A DNA stretch of 64,000 nucleotides from Pseudocercospora fijiensis CIRAD86. Its lineage: Eukaryota > Ascomycota > Dothideomycetes > Mycosphaerellales > Mycosphaerellaceae. Positions 21,900 to 34,750 of the stretch are shown here, piece by piece. Within the stretch, counting starts at the first letter, position 1, and the number at the start of each line of letters is the position of its first letter. Under the pieces are notes generated by a model. The model had not been told where the DNA came from and did no database searches. It was given only the letters and a program-made list of their open reading frames with translations. Made by a program: the position numbers and the translations under genes. The DNA is taken from assembly GCF_000340215.1 (NCBI RefSeq), contig NW_006921551.1, positions 330,475 to 394,474 on the forward strand. The letters are read 5' to 3'.

Positions 21900-24800
21900 A
21901 TTTCTCTTATTAAGACTCTATATTGCTCTAGGTCTTTAACTTTCTAGGGAGTCATTTGTGGTCTGTCTCGCCTCCTAGTCCTAATACACTAGGCTTTTAT
22001 CTTGTCTAGTGCCTTTTAGATAGTCTATTAGACTAGGTATTCTATTGTCTTTGCCGTATATTAGTGTCTTAGTCCCTTAAAGTATTGTTTAACTAGTAGG
22101 ATCCCTAATTCCATTTCCACTACCCTTGTTAGTATAGTTTTGTATACTCCTAGGATTTTCTTTAGGCTTTAGGTTTAGGACCTGCTAACTAGTTACTTAA
22201 TCCTCTTTAGTGTTTTCTCCTAGGCTATCTATATCTGTGCTCTATATAGCATTGCTAGCTTAACAATTGCTTTGTATATAACTTTAGCTTTCTCGAATGT
22301 AGCCCCCTATATAGAGGCTATAAGTCTATTAATGGATTGCATATTAGCATCTGCCCTCTGCTTTGCCTTCTTTACTTGTAGTCCCTAATTCAGTTTTGGA
22401 TCTAGCTAGATCCCTAGTACCCTAAGCTCTACTAATAGTTAGGTTTCAAAGCCTTAGATAGTAATTGATTGCTTTATATTATAGGTTGATTTAGCCTTAC
22501 TAAAGTGGATAAGCTAGTACTTTTCTAGGGCGAATTTTGCTCTATACCTCTTTACCTATTTTTTATACTCCTAGTGCTTCTCTTCTAGGATCTTGCAGTT
22601 AGTTTCTGTTGTCTTAGACTAGGCTAGGATGTTTGTATTATCTATAAACCCTAATGCTAATGTGTTTTTTAATTCTAGGAGTAGGAGTAGGTCTGCTATA
22701 AAGATAAGGAAGAGGATTAGGGAGAGTGTTAATCCTTAGGGGATTCCCTTTTTAGTTAGTATTGGGTCTAATTTGAATTTACCTAGAATAAGCTGTGTCG
22801 ATCTTTCCTATAGGAAGGACTAGATAAATTAGACTATCCAGTTTAGTATAGCTTTCTGTTTAAGTATATATAGGAGTCTTTTATAGGAGACATTATTAAA
22901 GGCTCCTAAGATGTTAAGGGAGAGGAGGGTTGCTACCTAGTTTTAACTATAGTGCTAGATATGCTTAATCTGTTCTATAATTAGTTCTATAGCTGTTAGT
23001 ATTAACCTCTTCTTTCTTCCTCCTATCTAGCCTTTAGGAAGGATATTCCTTTCCTCGGTAAAGGTTATTAGCCTTTTAGCAACAATTTTCTCTAGCACCT
23101 TGCCTATTATATTAAGTAGGGCTATTAGTCTATAGGCCTTAAGCTGTATATAGTCTTCCTTCTAGGGCTTCCTTAGCACTACTATTAGGGACTTCCTAAA
23201 TAGTCTTAGGTAGTGTCCTAGTGCTAGGCTTTATAAAAAGATATTAGCTAGTGCTAGGGCTAGCCCCTTCCTATATACTTTTAGAAGTTTGTTATAGATC
23301 TTGTCTTCTCCTAGTGCCTTATTGCCTAGAATTTTCTTTAGGATCCTTTTAATGGTTTCGGGTTTGACCTAGGTGTCTCTTAGTGTGCCTAGTAGTAGAG
23401 TCTCTTATTCTTCCTCCTTTATATTTAATAGGTCTACTTATACTTTTCTATAGAAGAAGTGTTAGCCTAGGGCTCTTGCTTTCCCTTCTATTGTAGTCTA
23501 CATTTGTCCTTATTAGTCTATAATGTCTGGGAATTGTAGTAGTATATTCTTTTCCTATTTAGGCCTCCTTGCCTATTTAGCTATCCTCTATATCTCCTCT
23601 AGTTTCTTTGTAATTATTCCTATTATAGATCTCTATTCTTGTATCTTGTCTTTCTTAATCTAGATCTTCTTTTCCTAGTAGGCTTTGTTATAGTTGTCCT
23701 ATACTTCCTAGGTATAGGTTTGTGTCTACTACCTCCTAGCCTTCCTTACTGCTTTAACCTTCCTTATATACTTACTAGTCTAGTATAGTTGCTAGTATAG
23801 TAAATGTTTCTTTGCTAGGGTATGCTTTCTAGCTACCTGTTTTAAGATTCCTATTAGTTCTTCTACTGCCTTATTAATGTCCTCTAGCCTTAGTAGGTGC
23901 TTTGTTAAGAGTTCCTCTAGTTTTAGGTCCCTTTCTAGTTCCTCCCTAATCCTGCCCTATTTAGCATCTTTCTAGTTAAGCTTCTCCTCTAGTTCCCTTT
24001 CCTAATTGGCTTAGACATTTAGCTTAATCTGTACCGGGAAGTAGTCTAATGATTCTTCTAGTTCCTAGTTAACCCTGTATCTTATAATCCTGTCCCTAAT
24101 CTAATGTAATGCAAAGTATAGGTCTAGTATGCTACTGCTTCCTCTTGCCTCCTAAGTGATTAGTCCCTTTAGGGTAACAATTTCTATTCCTTCCCTCTCT
24201 AATATATTAATTAGTCTTCCGACTAGGAAGTAGTAAGCTAGGGTAAAGTCTAAGCCCTAGAGGGGGTAGTAGAGGTTGAAATCCCTAAGTAGGATTTAGT
24301 AGGTGTTCCCCTAGATAACTCTAGGTAGTCTTTCTAGGGTTTTTAGTTAGGTACTGCTTCTTAAGTCTAGTAGTAGGTTGTATATATAGTAGACTTAGAG
24401 TATACCTTAGGATGTCTCTACTTAAACTAATGTTAGGTCCCTATCCTCCTATAGTATAGCCTACTAGGTTTCTATATCTATCTCCTTGCTAATGTAGATA
24501 TATATCCTTAGGGCTCCCTAGTTATAGATAATTAGGTAGTATCTTAGGTCTTTAACTATTGCTAGTCTCTTTGTATATAGGTTGAGCTAGGGCTCTTAGA
24601 TTGCAATAATGTAATGTTCTTTTAGGTTTAGTGCTTAAAGGAAGCTCCTCTATACCTTGTCTTTGCTCTTATTAACATTGTACTATATAATGTTTAGTAA
24701 TGTTGCAATGTTTATTAGGTTTTATCTATATTATTTCCCTATAAGTTTTCCTTTAGTCTTCCCTTACTTTAGACTAACATTTAACTAAGCTTTGTCTGCC

Positions 24801-24900
24801 CTGCTTCCTTTCCTACAATGTTAAGGTATCTTAGTCTCCCTAGTTGCTAGTAACTCTCTTGTACTAGTAAGGCCCTAAATGTAAACCCATTATCTTGCCT
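21900..24900 (-). pseudogene. LINE ORF2: AP-like endonuclease and reverse transcriptase
   Basis: The endonuclease is at about 24750-24000: an N-L-x-x-Y-N-V-N-like start near 24680, 'AIQEP' near 24600, and 'LRDFNLYY' near 24270. The RT includes 'GIPQGLTLSLILF'-like sequence at about 22740 (with stops) and the catalytic 'GFIDNTNIL' at about 22640, the F-x-D-D position mutated to D-N. A C-terminal region follows towards 21900. The endonuclease nicks the target DNA and the RT copies the RNA in place. Stops are all TAA/TAG. Confidence 0.85.
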
Positions 24901-24959
24901 AGACCTCTTTTATAGCACTTAGCTAGGTTGCTTCTGCACCTAGCTGCCCTAGCTTATTG

Positions 24960-26003
24960 TATATCTTTTTAGTATATTAATTCTAGCTTCCTTTGCCTTC
25001 CTAGCTACCTATATTCTTACCGGGCATTCCTTTGCCTAAGAGGGGTGTCTTTTAGTATAGTATGTATATCTTGCTTCTCCCTTGTATACTTTGCATTCTT
25101 TAACCTAGTAATCCCCTATATAATAGGAGCAAGTGTTAGTTGTCTTTGTATACTTAGCTACTAAGTGTCTATAGTGTTGATATTTGAAGCACTGCATTAT
25201 CCTATAGTTGCTTCTATGTATCTCTGTTTCTAATCTTTTAAAGTCCTAGAACAACCCCTAGTCTAGCACTATATTAGCTTGCTCTATACTCCCTACCTAG
25301 ATAATTAGGGAAGACTGCTTCTTAGTCTCTTCGATTTTCCTTTTAATCTATACTACTTTTGTAATCTTTAGGCCTAGGTATGTAGCTTGGTTTTGTCTCT
25401 ATAGGCTCTCGATATCCCGTTCTTCCTTAAAGCTTCTTGTTATACTATAGGCTATAATTATAAACTGCTATTAGGAGACCTTTGCTATTTTCCCTATCTT
25501 GGTTGTCTATTCTTTTTATGTTTCTAGCTTCTTTTTGTCCTATTCTTGTACTATAAACAGCTTGATTACCCCTTTCCCTTCGTTCCTAGCCCTAATTACC
25601 TCTTTAACTATAATTCTTTCTACAATCTCTTTCCCTATAAGTCCTTAGATTTCCTTTTGCTCCTATAGGTCCGTAATATAGACTCTAACTACTGTCCTCG
25701 GGGGTTTTAGCGCCTCCTAACTAGCTACTGCTACCTAGGTATAGTAGTTTAGGCTTGTCTCCTATTGTTTCTTCGTAATCTTTGCTGCGACTGTATTAGC
25801 TACCTTTGTAATTACGTAGCTTGCCTAGTTATAGATTGCTTTTAGTCCTCTAAGGAGTTCTAAGATTATTATCCTATATGCCCTCTTAGGGGTTCTTCTA
25901 TCTTCCGCCTTTAGCACCTCCTCTACCCTAGTATATAGTACTTTCTATTCGTCCTCCCTTCCTTCTTAACTATCTTCCCTTCGTCTCTGATTGTTCGCTG
26001 CCA
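24960..26003 (-). pseudogene. LINE ORF1 (gag-like, CCHC zinc knuckles)
   Basis: It starts at an intact ATG at 26003 ('MAANNQRRRED'). A charged N-terminal region follows, then at about 25220-25020 three consecutive Cys/His knuckles in a 'CFK', 'CS' and 'KECKV' context, several with Cys or His turned to Tyr. ORF1 proteins of Tad-like LINEs bind element RNA. Stops occur at codon 13 (TAA) and later, at Gln or Trp sites. The boundary with ORF2 is approximate. Confidence 0.8.
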
Positions 26004-26026
26004 TTTTTTTTAGCTAGTTATATAGC

Positions 26027-26095
26027 TGAATAGTAAGATATAAATGTCGTGCCTCGGTCGGAGACTATCCCCTTAGGGGTTCCCTAATAGCTATC
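26027..26095 (-). other. gypsy integrase fragment fused to the LINE 5' end
   Basis: About 67 bases nearly identical to 29927-29993 of the chromovirus (differences such as T/A at 26050 and C/T at 26068 and 26070). On the minus strand they encode the 'GIVSDRGTTFIS' region of an integrase core. It lies between the LINE 5' end and the right 13-bp target duplication, so it entered with the LINE. Confidence 0.85.
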
Positions 26096-26108
26096 CGTAG
26101 ATTATATA
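26096..26108. repeat. 13-bp target-site duplication, right copy
   Basis: Identical to 21122-21134. Confidence 0.9.
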
Positions 26109-27646
26109 CTAAGGTTCGTATTCTACGCCTTTACTACTTCGGAGTATCTCTATTTTAGCGGACTAAATATACCGATATCTAATAGCTATATAAAATGCGT
26201 AGTATACGGAGGGAGTAAATATAAGAGTATTCGGTTAGCTTCGTAGAATATAATAAACTTATATATAAGATATAATTCGTACCTATCGAAGATTAGTATC
26301 TAGTATTATAGTTTCGAGATAACTAGGTCTCTATCCTCGTCGAAATCTTTATTAGTCGCTCGCTCGCGGATTGCGGCTTTAAACCTTTCGAGCTAGTTAA
26401 AACTATAGTCGGCGTTACTCTAGCTATTTTTAGATAACACGCAAACTACGAGCGGGTCCTTAAGATTCTCTTATAGAATACGAATATAATTTACTATAAA
26501 ATGCTTTCCTTTTATAATTATAAATAGCGGTCCTATCTAACCGTCTAGTCCGATCGATTCGATTACTATAATCTATTTACGACTACTAGGTTATATAGAC
26601 TAGGTAGTACGTTATTAGTATAGTATAACTACTTTCCTCGTAGATCGCGTAAGGCGTCCGATTATAAATCCCGACTCGTCTATATTATAGATATCCTTAA
26701 ACGTAACGTCGTATTATACAATTGTCTTTTTAAGCCTATAGAAGAAATCGATCGCTTTCTATAGATCCTTATTCGTACCGATACGGTCGTTATCTAAGGC
26801 CCGCTCGAATATAGTTCGAATAGTAGGGTTCCTTCGTATAAAGCGATCGACTTAGTAATAGCTTAAAGCGTAAGATATACGCCTAGGCTAATAGTCTTTC
26901 TAAAGTACTAACGTTTAGTTACGAACCGCGGCTAGCGATATAGGTATCTTTATTTAGTATATCTATATATAGTATCGTACTACTATATCTTCTAGACTTC
27001 GCGAAAGATACTAGTTCGCCTTCTACGCTTTACTCCTTAGGCGAGCCTCTCGGTTTATACGAGCTAAAAGATATATCCGATAGACCTTAAATACTTAGTA
27101 CGTATCCTATTTTATAAGCGAGTCGGATATACCTTAAATACTCTAGTATACGTATTTAGCGTACGAAATAGGCAATTCGGATCCTTCTAAACCGCGATTA
27201 TATCTCTATATCTTTCCTCTCTATTCCGGATAGTCTTAGTAAGCGAAGAATATCGACTATACTTTCGTAGTTTACGTAGTTCCTATATCTAATCTACTAG
27301 TAGTTCCGAATTATCGTTCGTACTTTCTTTAAGAAAATCGCAATCTACGACTAATTAGGATAAGTTTAGACGAGGTAGGCTACTTTCTAGATCGCGGTCG
27401 GTCGTAGGATACGTATTATCGTTAATCGTATACTACGTATTAGGCTTTTAGTAGTTAGTCTTTAGAAGTAGAAACTATTTAGTAGAGGTAGTACTAACGC
27501 GCTTACGTAGCCTAATAGAGCTTAGTATAAACGTTATACGACCTCCTATTTCCCTAAATATCTCGCCTTTTACGACTATATCGGATTTAGATATAGAAAG
27601 ATTTAGCGAACTTATAACCGAATTAGACGCTATCGAATCGCTATAT

Positions 27647-27651
27647 CCGCT
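27647..27651. repeat. 5-bp target-site duplication of chromovirus, left
   Basis: 'ccgct' immediately left of the LTR start 'tgtaata'; the same five bases follow the right LTR at 34746-34750. Confidence 0.8.
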
Positions 27652-27848
27652 TGTAATAGGGGTTATATTAGCAGGTAGATAGGGTAGTAGTAGGTATAGG
27701 TAGTATTCGATAGAGAACTAGGAGGAGAAGGAGGAAGGCAGGCTAGTTAGCCTAACGCTAAGCGCTAAGCCCTACCTAAGGCACTAAGACCCTAGCTTTA
27801 CTCGGCCTAGTTATATGTCGATTATATATAGCCTCTTTAGCCCTAATA
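27652..27848 (-). repeat. 3' LTR of the chromovirus
   Basis: Starts 'tgtaataggggtta' and ends 'agccctaata', the ends being mutually inverted. It matches the right LTR across the part not hidden by N. Confidence 0.88.
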
Positions 27849-29040
27849 TACGCTTCCCTTCTAAAGGCCGCGCCCTCGTAGCCGGTCTATATTCTAATCT
27901 CGCCTCTATTACTACTAACTTAGTAGGTCTAATAAACTGCTTAGCCTGCGCTAAATTAAATACTTAGCTGCCTAATTATGTAACTATGCTAAACCTTACC
28001 TCTAATACAATACAATATATAACTCCTACTACGCTATCCCTACGTATAATAAAGTAAAGGGATATATAGCTATAAGAATTAAGGGCTATCGACTAATTAT
28101 AATATAGGCGCGTCTTCCCTACTATAATAGGTAGACGTACGAGGTATTGTAGCACTGCCTCCGCTCTAAGTAATATCGTTCCGAGTTCTTTGCGTCTACT
28201 CTAAAAGACCTAGCAATGTCCGCTTCCGAGGGTTTGTCTGCTTCTAAGAGTTATTGTTCTTATTGTTACAAAGACTATTATTGTTCGTAGTTTCGCTAGC
28301 CCTAATTAGTTAGGTTTAGCAGCCTTTAAGTGTTAATCTTATCTTATCTTTTCAAAAAACACAGTTTATCTAGTTTCTATAGGTAAAGGCTATTATAAGT
28401 ATAATAGTTAAGGTTTGTCTCGCTTAAAGGGTCGGAAAGATCGAGGAGTAACCTATTATCTACAAGATCGACCCTAGCTAGCTTAGCTCTATAGTTTTTG
28501 TCCTTAGTTAGTCTATTAGTCGCTTAATCTTTTAACTTAGTTAAAGTTTTGATTAAACCCTTAATAGGTTTAATCTTTTGACTTAGTTAGTATAGTACCT
28601 TAGGCTTGTAGTATAGGTAAGGTTAGCAATAGTAGCGAGTAGGTAATGTCGATAATAGCGGCGCTAGTCGTCTTAGCGCTAACTTTACCTTGCTTTTAAT
28701 TTCCTTCTTTAATTAATAATAACCTAGCAACACTGTTACTAATATAGTCGCGCGCTGCCTCCGCCGATCGCTTAGGCCTCGAGGCCTCGATAGGACGCAA
28801 GAATAAGAGGGGGACCTAAATACTAGGGAAAGGGCCTTATAGGGCGCATTAGTAAAGAGGTAAATTTCTTAAAAGAGTAGGCGATTAGTTAACGCGTTAT
28901 AGCGCGCTTGTTAACGCTCGGTGCGCGTTTACTATAGTAGTATAGTCTTATTATCCTAATTTGTCGGCCTCTAATTAGTTAGCTAATAGTACCCTAGGGG
29001 TAGCATTAATCCTAGGTGCCTTTTGCGATATTATAGGCCC
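27849..29040. other. chromovirus 3' region, no gene recognised
   Basis: A purine-rich minus-strand stretch right beside the LTR ('agaagggaagcg') fits the polypurine tract. The other 1.1 kb between chromodomain and LTR has no recognisable frame. 'cttatcttatc' repeats near 28338 are noted. It may be a 3' untranslated region or another decayed insertion. Confidence 0.4.
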
Positions 29041-29049
29041 TTAGCCTTT

Positions 29050-32000
29050 TTCTTGTCCTTTATACTAGTCTAATACTTATCTAATAACTCGGTTATGTCC
29101 TTAAAGGAACCTTTAGCTTCCTATAAGTCCTATTTAGGTAAATAGCCTTGCTATCTTAATAGGTACTCCTTCTTGCCTTTTCTAGTCTAGTGCTATAGGA
29201 TACGTTCTATAGACTATAGCTCTTTACTATCCGCTAGTATGTCTTCGTATTTAGTAGAGGCTTTATCCCCCTCGTGTAGGTAATATAGTTTTAGGAGGGA
29301 TACGTAGAAGGTGTTATAGATAGTGTAATAAGGGGGAAGCTATAACTAGTAAGCCTATATACCCTTAGCCTCTCGGATACGGAATAGACTAATGTATCTT
29401 AGTACAAGCTTAGGCCTCGTTTTGCCGTTAGGTAATAGGTGTTTGCGGATACGGAGGTTCTTTGTACTAAGTATAACTATATCGCCTTATTTGAAGGTTA
29501 TTAGCGTATAGTGTTTGTTATAATAGGCCTTCTAGTAGGCCTAGGCCTTTACTAGTTTGTTAGCTAACTTAGTGTAAATTTCCCGTATCTTTTAAACCCT
29601 CTTAATAGCCGCTAGTATTTTAGGTTAACCCGCTTCCCTTTCCTTACGCTCGGCCTCGAGCGATAGGGGGTCTTGCGGCATAGCAGCGTTCTAGCCTATT
29701 ATAGCTATATATAGCGACACCTTAGTTAACGAGTAGACACTATTATTATATACGAATTTAGCTAGTTATAGGAGGTTGACCTAGTCGTTAGGGTTCTTAT
29801 TAATATAGCTACGTAGGCACTGCTATAGGGTAGCATTTTGCCTCTCGGTTTAGCTATCTGTTTGTAAATAGAATGCTATAGACAGGCGATGCTTAAGTCT
29901 TAGCTATAGGCATATCTTACTCTAATAGTAAGATATAAATGTCGAGCCTCGGTCGGAGACTATCTCTTTAGGGGTTCCCTAATAGCTATAGAAGATGTTA
30001 TTCTATAATAATTTAGCTAGGTTAATAGCTGTCTAATCCTTCCGTACCGGGATATATCGAGCACCTTTAGTAAATCGATCTACTATAATAAGGATAGTAT
30101 CGAAGATGTCTTTACTGCCCCTACGCTTAGTAGGTAGAACTTTAGAAGGCCTATAATAAAGTCTATTATTAGTTTAGCAAATGGTTTCTTTAGGATAGGG
30201 AGTAAAGACAGCTCGCCGAATAGCAAGTGCTTTAGTGCTTTAACTCGCTAGCATACTATATAGGTCTATATATACTCCTTTATATACCGCTTACTATTTA
30301 GCTAGTAGTATATACGCGATAGTAACTCGTGCGACCTCTCTATACTATAGCAACTAGCGAGCTTACTATTATAGTGCCTCTTTAAAAGCTCTTACCTAAT
30401 CGATTGTTTAGCGGAGATATAGTATCTGCCCTTAAACTTTAAGTAACCCTTATTATCGATCGACTAGTTACTCTTACTAGATCGAGTCGTTCGCCTACTT
30501 ACAAGCTTACTAACACGTTCGATAGTAAAGGCGTCCCTCTACTAAGTACGTAATAGCTTATCTATAAACGATTAACTATCCCTATTTGCAAGGTTATTTA
30601 ATAGCACCCTCGCTATCGAACGAGGTACGTATTATATATATCTAATAGTACTAGCAGCCGGAACTACTGCAACGTCTTCTATAGTGCTATCGCTATAGAT
30701 AGCAATGTCTTTAATCGAGTTATTATAGCTCGAGCGATCTACGTCCTTTCTTTTAACGTATACTAGAAGAACGACAACTCCGCTATAGTATTTGTTGCCG
30801 CCGCGGGGTCCGGAAGTCCGCTTATCCTACGCTTACTTTATAGTAAGGTCTATAGCAATCTTATACTACAGGGTTGGAAACAAAGAATTAATGTTTTAGG
30901 TCTCGCTATCGTAATTAGGTCGCCTCGATAGGCTATTAGTAGGGTTGCTTACGCCTAGCCGATATAATATATTAAAATCAAACCTAGCGAGGAAGACGGC
31001 CTATCTAGCCTATCGACCTATAACCCTAGTAACCTTAGTAATGCTACGGAGGTTGTTATAGTCTATATAGACCTGTATCGTATATTAGGCCCTATCGAGG
31101 TAGTGCCTCTAATACTTAAAGGCCTCGATAATAGCTAGTAACTCTTGCTCGTAGGTCTCGTAGCGACGCTTAGCATTAATTATCTTTCTCGAGAAGAAGG
31201 CAATCGGGTACTAATAATAGTCTTTATTAGACTACTAAGATATAATAGCCGAAATAGCAAACTGCGAAGCGTTAGTCTTAATACGAATTAGTTTACTTAG
31301 TACGAAATAGTATAGTAAGGGGACTTTAGTAAAGCGTTGCTTTAGACCGTTAAAAGCGGCTTATGCTCTATTAGTCTATTTAAACTCTCTAGTTAGGTTG
31401 GCCTTAGTTTTAGTAAGCTTAGTTAGTAGTATTATATGCCTCGAATAGCTCTTAATAAACCGACGGTAGAAGTTAGCAAAACCTAGGAATAATTGAAGCT
31501 CCTTAATACTAGTAGGCGTTAGCTACTTAGTAATAGTTGTAATCCGATTAGGATTAGCCTTAATACCCTCGGTTAATACGAGGAAGCTAAGGAAGGCTAC
31601 CTCCTTAGTAGCGAAGGTATATTTAGAAGGCTTGCAATATAGGCTATATATTCTTAGGCGATCGAGTACCTTACGGACTATAGCCTAGTACTCCGCAATA
31701 TTAGGTAAGTGTATATAAACTAGGATATTATCTAGGTAAACTATATAGAGGTAATCTAATAGGCCTAATAGGGCCCGATTAATATAGGACTAGAATATTA
31801 TAGGGGCGTTAGCTAGCCCGAATAGTATAACTAAGTACTCGAAATAGCTATAGCGAGTATAGAAGGCTATTTTCTATTTATCGCCCTTACGAATACAGAT
31901 ACGATAGTACGCATCCTTAATATCTAATATAGTATAGAAATAGGCGCTAGAAAGGCGATCGAGGGTCTTATTAATAAGCGGAAGTAGACAGCGGTCTTTA

Positions 32001-34290
32001 ATAGTAATAACGTTAAGCCTACGATAGTCGACATATAGGCGTAGGCTACTATCCTTCTTCGGTACGAATAGGATAGGTATACTAGTAGGGCTATTACTAT
32101 ACTAAATTCGACTATTAGCTAGGTTCTTATTTAGGTACTTACGTAATATAGTAAGTTCTCGTTTACTAAGGTTGTAGAGGGGCCTAAAGGGGACCTCTTT
32201 GCCCTCTATAATATCAATCTTATAATTAGTCTCTTTAAATATAGGCAATATCGATACTAAGTAGTGTTTAAATATATTAATATAGGTCCCTCGAATAGGC
32301 TATAGTATTCGAGCAAGCTAATTAGGGTCTATACTATTAGGGGGCATATACTTATCGTTATCGCCTAATAGGTCGACTATTAGGTCGGCTAAGGTAGAGG
32401 CTAGTATTAGGTTACTAATAAACAGGACCCTAATATCGTTAGGGCACTCGCTAATATTAATATACTTAATATCCTCTTTCCTAGCGATCCCGAATCGCTA
32501 CTATTAGCTGCCTAGGTCTATAGCGACAGCGTAGTATTTAAGAATAGGGTTTCCGATAATAATAGTAGCTCCTCTATATAGGTTGTCTATATCTACTACG
32601 TAGGTAGTAAAGTCTAGTAGGCGTTTATTTCCGAGGTCGTCCTTTAGAACTATAGGAACATAGTAGGCCCTATAGGTTAAGTGCCGAGCGTTATTAAACT
32701 AAGCAAGGGTTAGTAGGTTAGTCCTAGGCAATTGTCGAAGGTCTAATTACTTAGCTAGGCGACAGCTAATAAGGGCACTAACTGAATTTCCTAGGTCTAG
32801 TATAATCTTAGTTTTATAATTAGTGCTATGCGAGTCTAATACGAGACAGGTATATATAATAGCTAGTACGATATCGATAGTCTTACGCCGTATAAGGCTA
32901 ACAGTTAGTACGGCGCTTATTCTTTTTTCGACTAATAGGAAGAGCCGATAGGGGTAGCGTTAGCGGCTAAAAGGTGTTTCCTATACTTAGCGGAAGCACG
33001 GTTAATTCGGGCCTAGTCCTTAGGTTTGTCGCATTAGCCTAGTAGATAGCTAGTACTATTACAATTGAAGCACTTTAATCCGGTTAGTAGATTGCCGTAG
33101 CTATTGTTATTATTAGTAGAGCGGTTAGCATTATAGGGATACGAGCCCCTTCTACGGCCCTTATTACGGCCTCCTCTATATAGCCGCCGGCTACGGCCTC
33201 TTCTACGGTTATTGTTACTATTCCTATTATTGTTAGTATTATTGTTCTAGTAGGAACCTTAGCTTCCTCCTCGGGCACTACGGTTTCTACGGTTAGTACT
33301 AGCTAGTCGGATCCTTAATTCTAGCCGTTACTAAAGCTAAATAGCCCGTTCGGCTGTTTCTACTTCGACTATAAATTAAATACGTATAAGATTAGTCTAT
33401 TCGAATATACGGCGGCGGTCCAATTCGAGAATAAGCTCCTACCTAAGCTTTAGGCGTATTTCCGAGATCTATATAGAATTAGTCTTAGCCGGAAGGTTAT
33501 CCTCGAGGGTCTTTAAATAGGCCTTAAACGAGCGGGCTAACTAATTAGTCTTCTACTTAGCTCGAAGGTATTAGTCCTAGGTATGTTACTGCCTTAGTAT
33601 AGGGTTTCTAAGGGTATCTAGCATAATAGTTTTGTAGGTTTGCTACTAAATAGCGGTCTAATTATCGAGGGAGTTAAAGTAGTTATCCTAGATGCGTTTT
33701 AGGTCGCTATTAATGTATTGCATAGCGTAGATAACTAATAAATAGTCGTCTAGAAGAGCCCTTAGTATATTTCGCTAGTTAAGCTTATAATTACGTATAT
33801 AATTATTGTATTGCTTGCGGCTAGAGCCGTTAAATATAGTGCAGTCCTTAAGCTTAGTATCCTTCTTTTAGACTAATAGTAGAGAAGAACTTATTAGCTT
33901 AGTATTAGTTACTAGGGTTTCCTATAGGCGGCGAATTTCGAGGAGGTTCACCTTTAGCTATTGTTCTTAACGTAAAGTAGCGAGCCTGTTTTAGGTAGCT
34001 TCTTAAAGTCTCGCTACTAGCTAGGGGCTAAAGGCTAGTTAGCTATATCGACGGTTAACAATATTGCTAAGAATGTCGTTAATAGGCAATTCTAGATTAT
34101 TACCTAGAACTATAGGTTCTTCGGCAGGCCTAATAGTAGGCTCTTTAGTAGTAGGCCCTTTAGTAGGTGCTTTAGTAGGCACTTTAGTAGGCACTGTGCT
34201 ACTAGCGTTGTCGTTGCTAGCGCTGCTAGCGGCGCCGCAGTTGTTGTTGCTTCGTAATAAGCCGGCTATTATAATAAGGGGTAACACTAA
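29050..34290 (-). pseudogene. chromovirus gag-pol, RIP-inactivated
   Basis: Minus strand, in order: gag with a PTK-type repeat near 34150-34200; a zinc knuckle near 33060 reading C-F-N-C with the His position now Tyr; protease near 32820 ('IILDLGNS'); RT with 'VYLDNILVY' near 31730 (Y-L-D-D mutated); RNase H with 'DASQFAISAII' near 31240; integrase with 'SDRG' near 29965; and chromodomain near 29190-29060 ('EYLLR' then 'GYLP'). Stops are TAA/TAG only. Chromodomain proteins of this group guide insertion to H3K9-methylated chromatin. Confidence 0.88.
34150..34197 (-). repeat. 12-bp coding repeat in gag
   Basis: Repeated 'tttagtaggcac'-like units encode a Pro-Thr-Lys periodic stretch on the minus strand. 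Confidence 0.7.
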
Positions 34291-34544
34291 TAATGTATTA
34301 TAGGCCCCTATAGTGCGAATATAGCGGAATTAGCGAGTATCGGCCTAATGTGCTTAACTTAATATAATAGGCCGTATAGAAGGCCTTGCTTAATAATTAG
34401 TACGGTTGTTTTAGTAGAATAGTACGTATAGGTCCTATTCTTCGGGCGTAATATAGTTAAATCGATAGTTTTCGTAGCTATACCGCTAAAAGCTTGAAAT
34501 AAGGACTATCTAGCTACTACCCTTAAAGGGTAGATCGAATACTA

Positions 34545-34745
34545 TATAATAGGGGTTATATTAGTAGGTAGATAGGGTAGTAGTNNNNNNNNNNNNNNNN
34601 NNNNNNNNNNNNNNNNNNNNNNNNNNNNNNNNNNNNNNNNNNNNNNNNNNNNNNNNNNNNNNNNNNNNNNNNNNNNNNNNNNNNGACCCTAGCTTTACTC
34701 GGCCTAGTTATATGCCGATTATATATAGCCTCTTTAGCCCTAATA
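34545..34745 (-). repeat. 5' LTR of the chromovirus, contains gap
   Basis: Begins 'tataataggggtta' (TG changed to TA) and ends 'agccctaata', the same as the left LTR; the middle 100 bases are N. Confidence 0.85.
34585..34684. other. assembly gap (100 N) inside LTR
   Basis: Exactly 100 N. The matching left LTR has 100 bases between the same flanking motifs, so the true missing length is probably close to that. Confidence 0.99.
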
Positions 34746-34750
34746 CCGCT
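34746..34750. repeat. 5-bp target-site duplication of chromovirus, right
   Basis: 'ccgct' directly after the LTR end, matching 27647-27651. Confidence 0.8.

Larger units (their letters stand above)
21135..26026 (-). mobile_element. Tad-like LINE, near full length, minus strand
   Basis: It runs from a (GATA)n-type 3' tail at about 21130-21153 to a 5' end near 26026, with ORF1, endonuclease and RT in Tad/I-clade order. It sits in the pogo transposase frame with a 13-bp target duplication. RIP is mild: CpA remains mainly as ACA/GCA, so many Cys codons survive. A fragment of gypsy integrase is attached to its 5' end inside the duplication. Confidence 0.9.
20589..27550 (-). pseudogene. pogo/Fot1-family DDE transposase, split by a LINE
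   Basis: On the minus strand, N-terminal helix-turn-helix-like sequence lies around 27250-26900. The first catalytic Asp is in 'NIDESGF' near 26690, the second in 'ILIFDRYE' near 26275 (G-H-type residues mutated), and the third in 'LLDIGIFSPLK' near 26180. The frame continues across the LINE: from 26109 it resumes at 21121 with 'STINRKIFLRLYT', the expected pogo C-terminal helix region. Stops are only TAA/TAG. This is a DD-D cut-and-paste transposase of the Tc1/mariner superfamily, pogo branch, that targets TA. It is dead by RIP and insertion. The coding end beyond about 20900 is unclear. Confidence 0.85.
27652..34745 (-). mobile_element. complete Ty3/gypsy chromovirus with two LTRs, minus strand
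   Basis: Two LTRs of about 200 bp flank gag, CCHC knuckle, protease, RT, RNase H, integrase and chromodomain on the minus strand, with a 5-bp target duplication (ccgct). Total about 7.1 kb with a 100-N gap in the right LTR. Structurally complete, coding potential destroyed by TAA/TAG. It is inserted upstream of the pogo transposase frame within the TIR element. Confidence 0.9.

Noticed and set aside
34064..34303. 79-codon plus-strand frame with Leu/Val repeats
   Set aside because: It is the antisense of the gag PTK-repeat region of the chromovirus.
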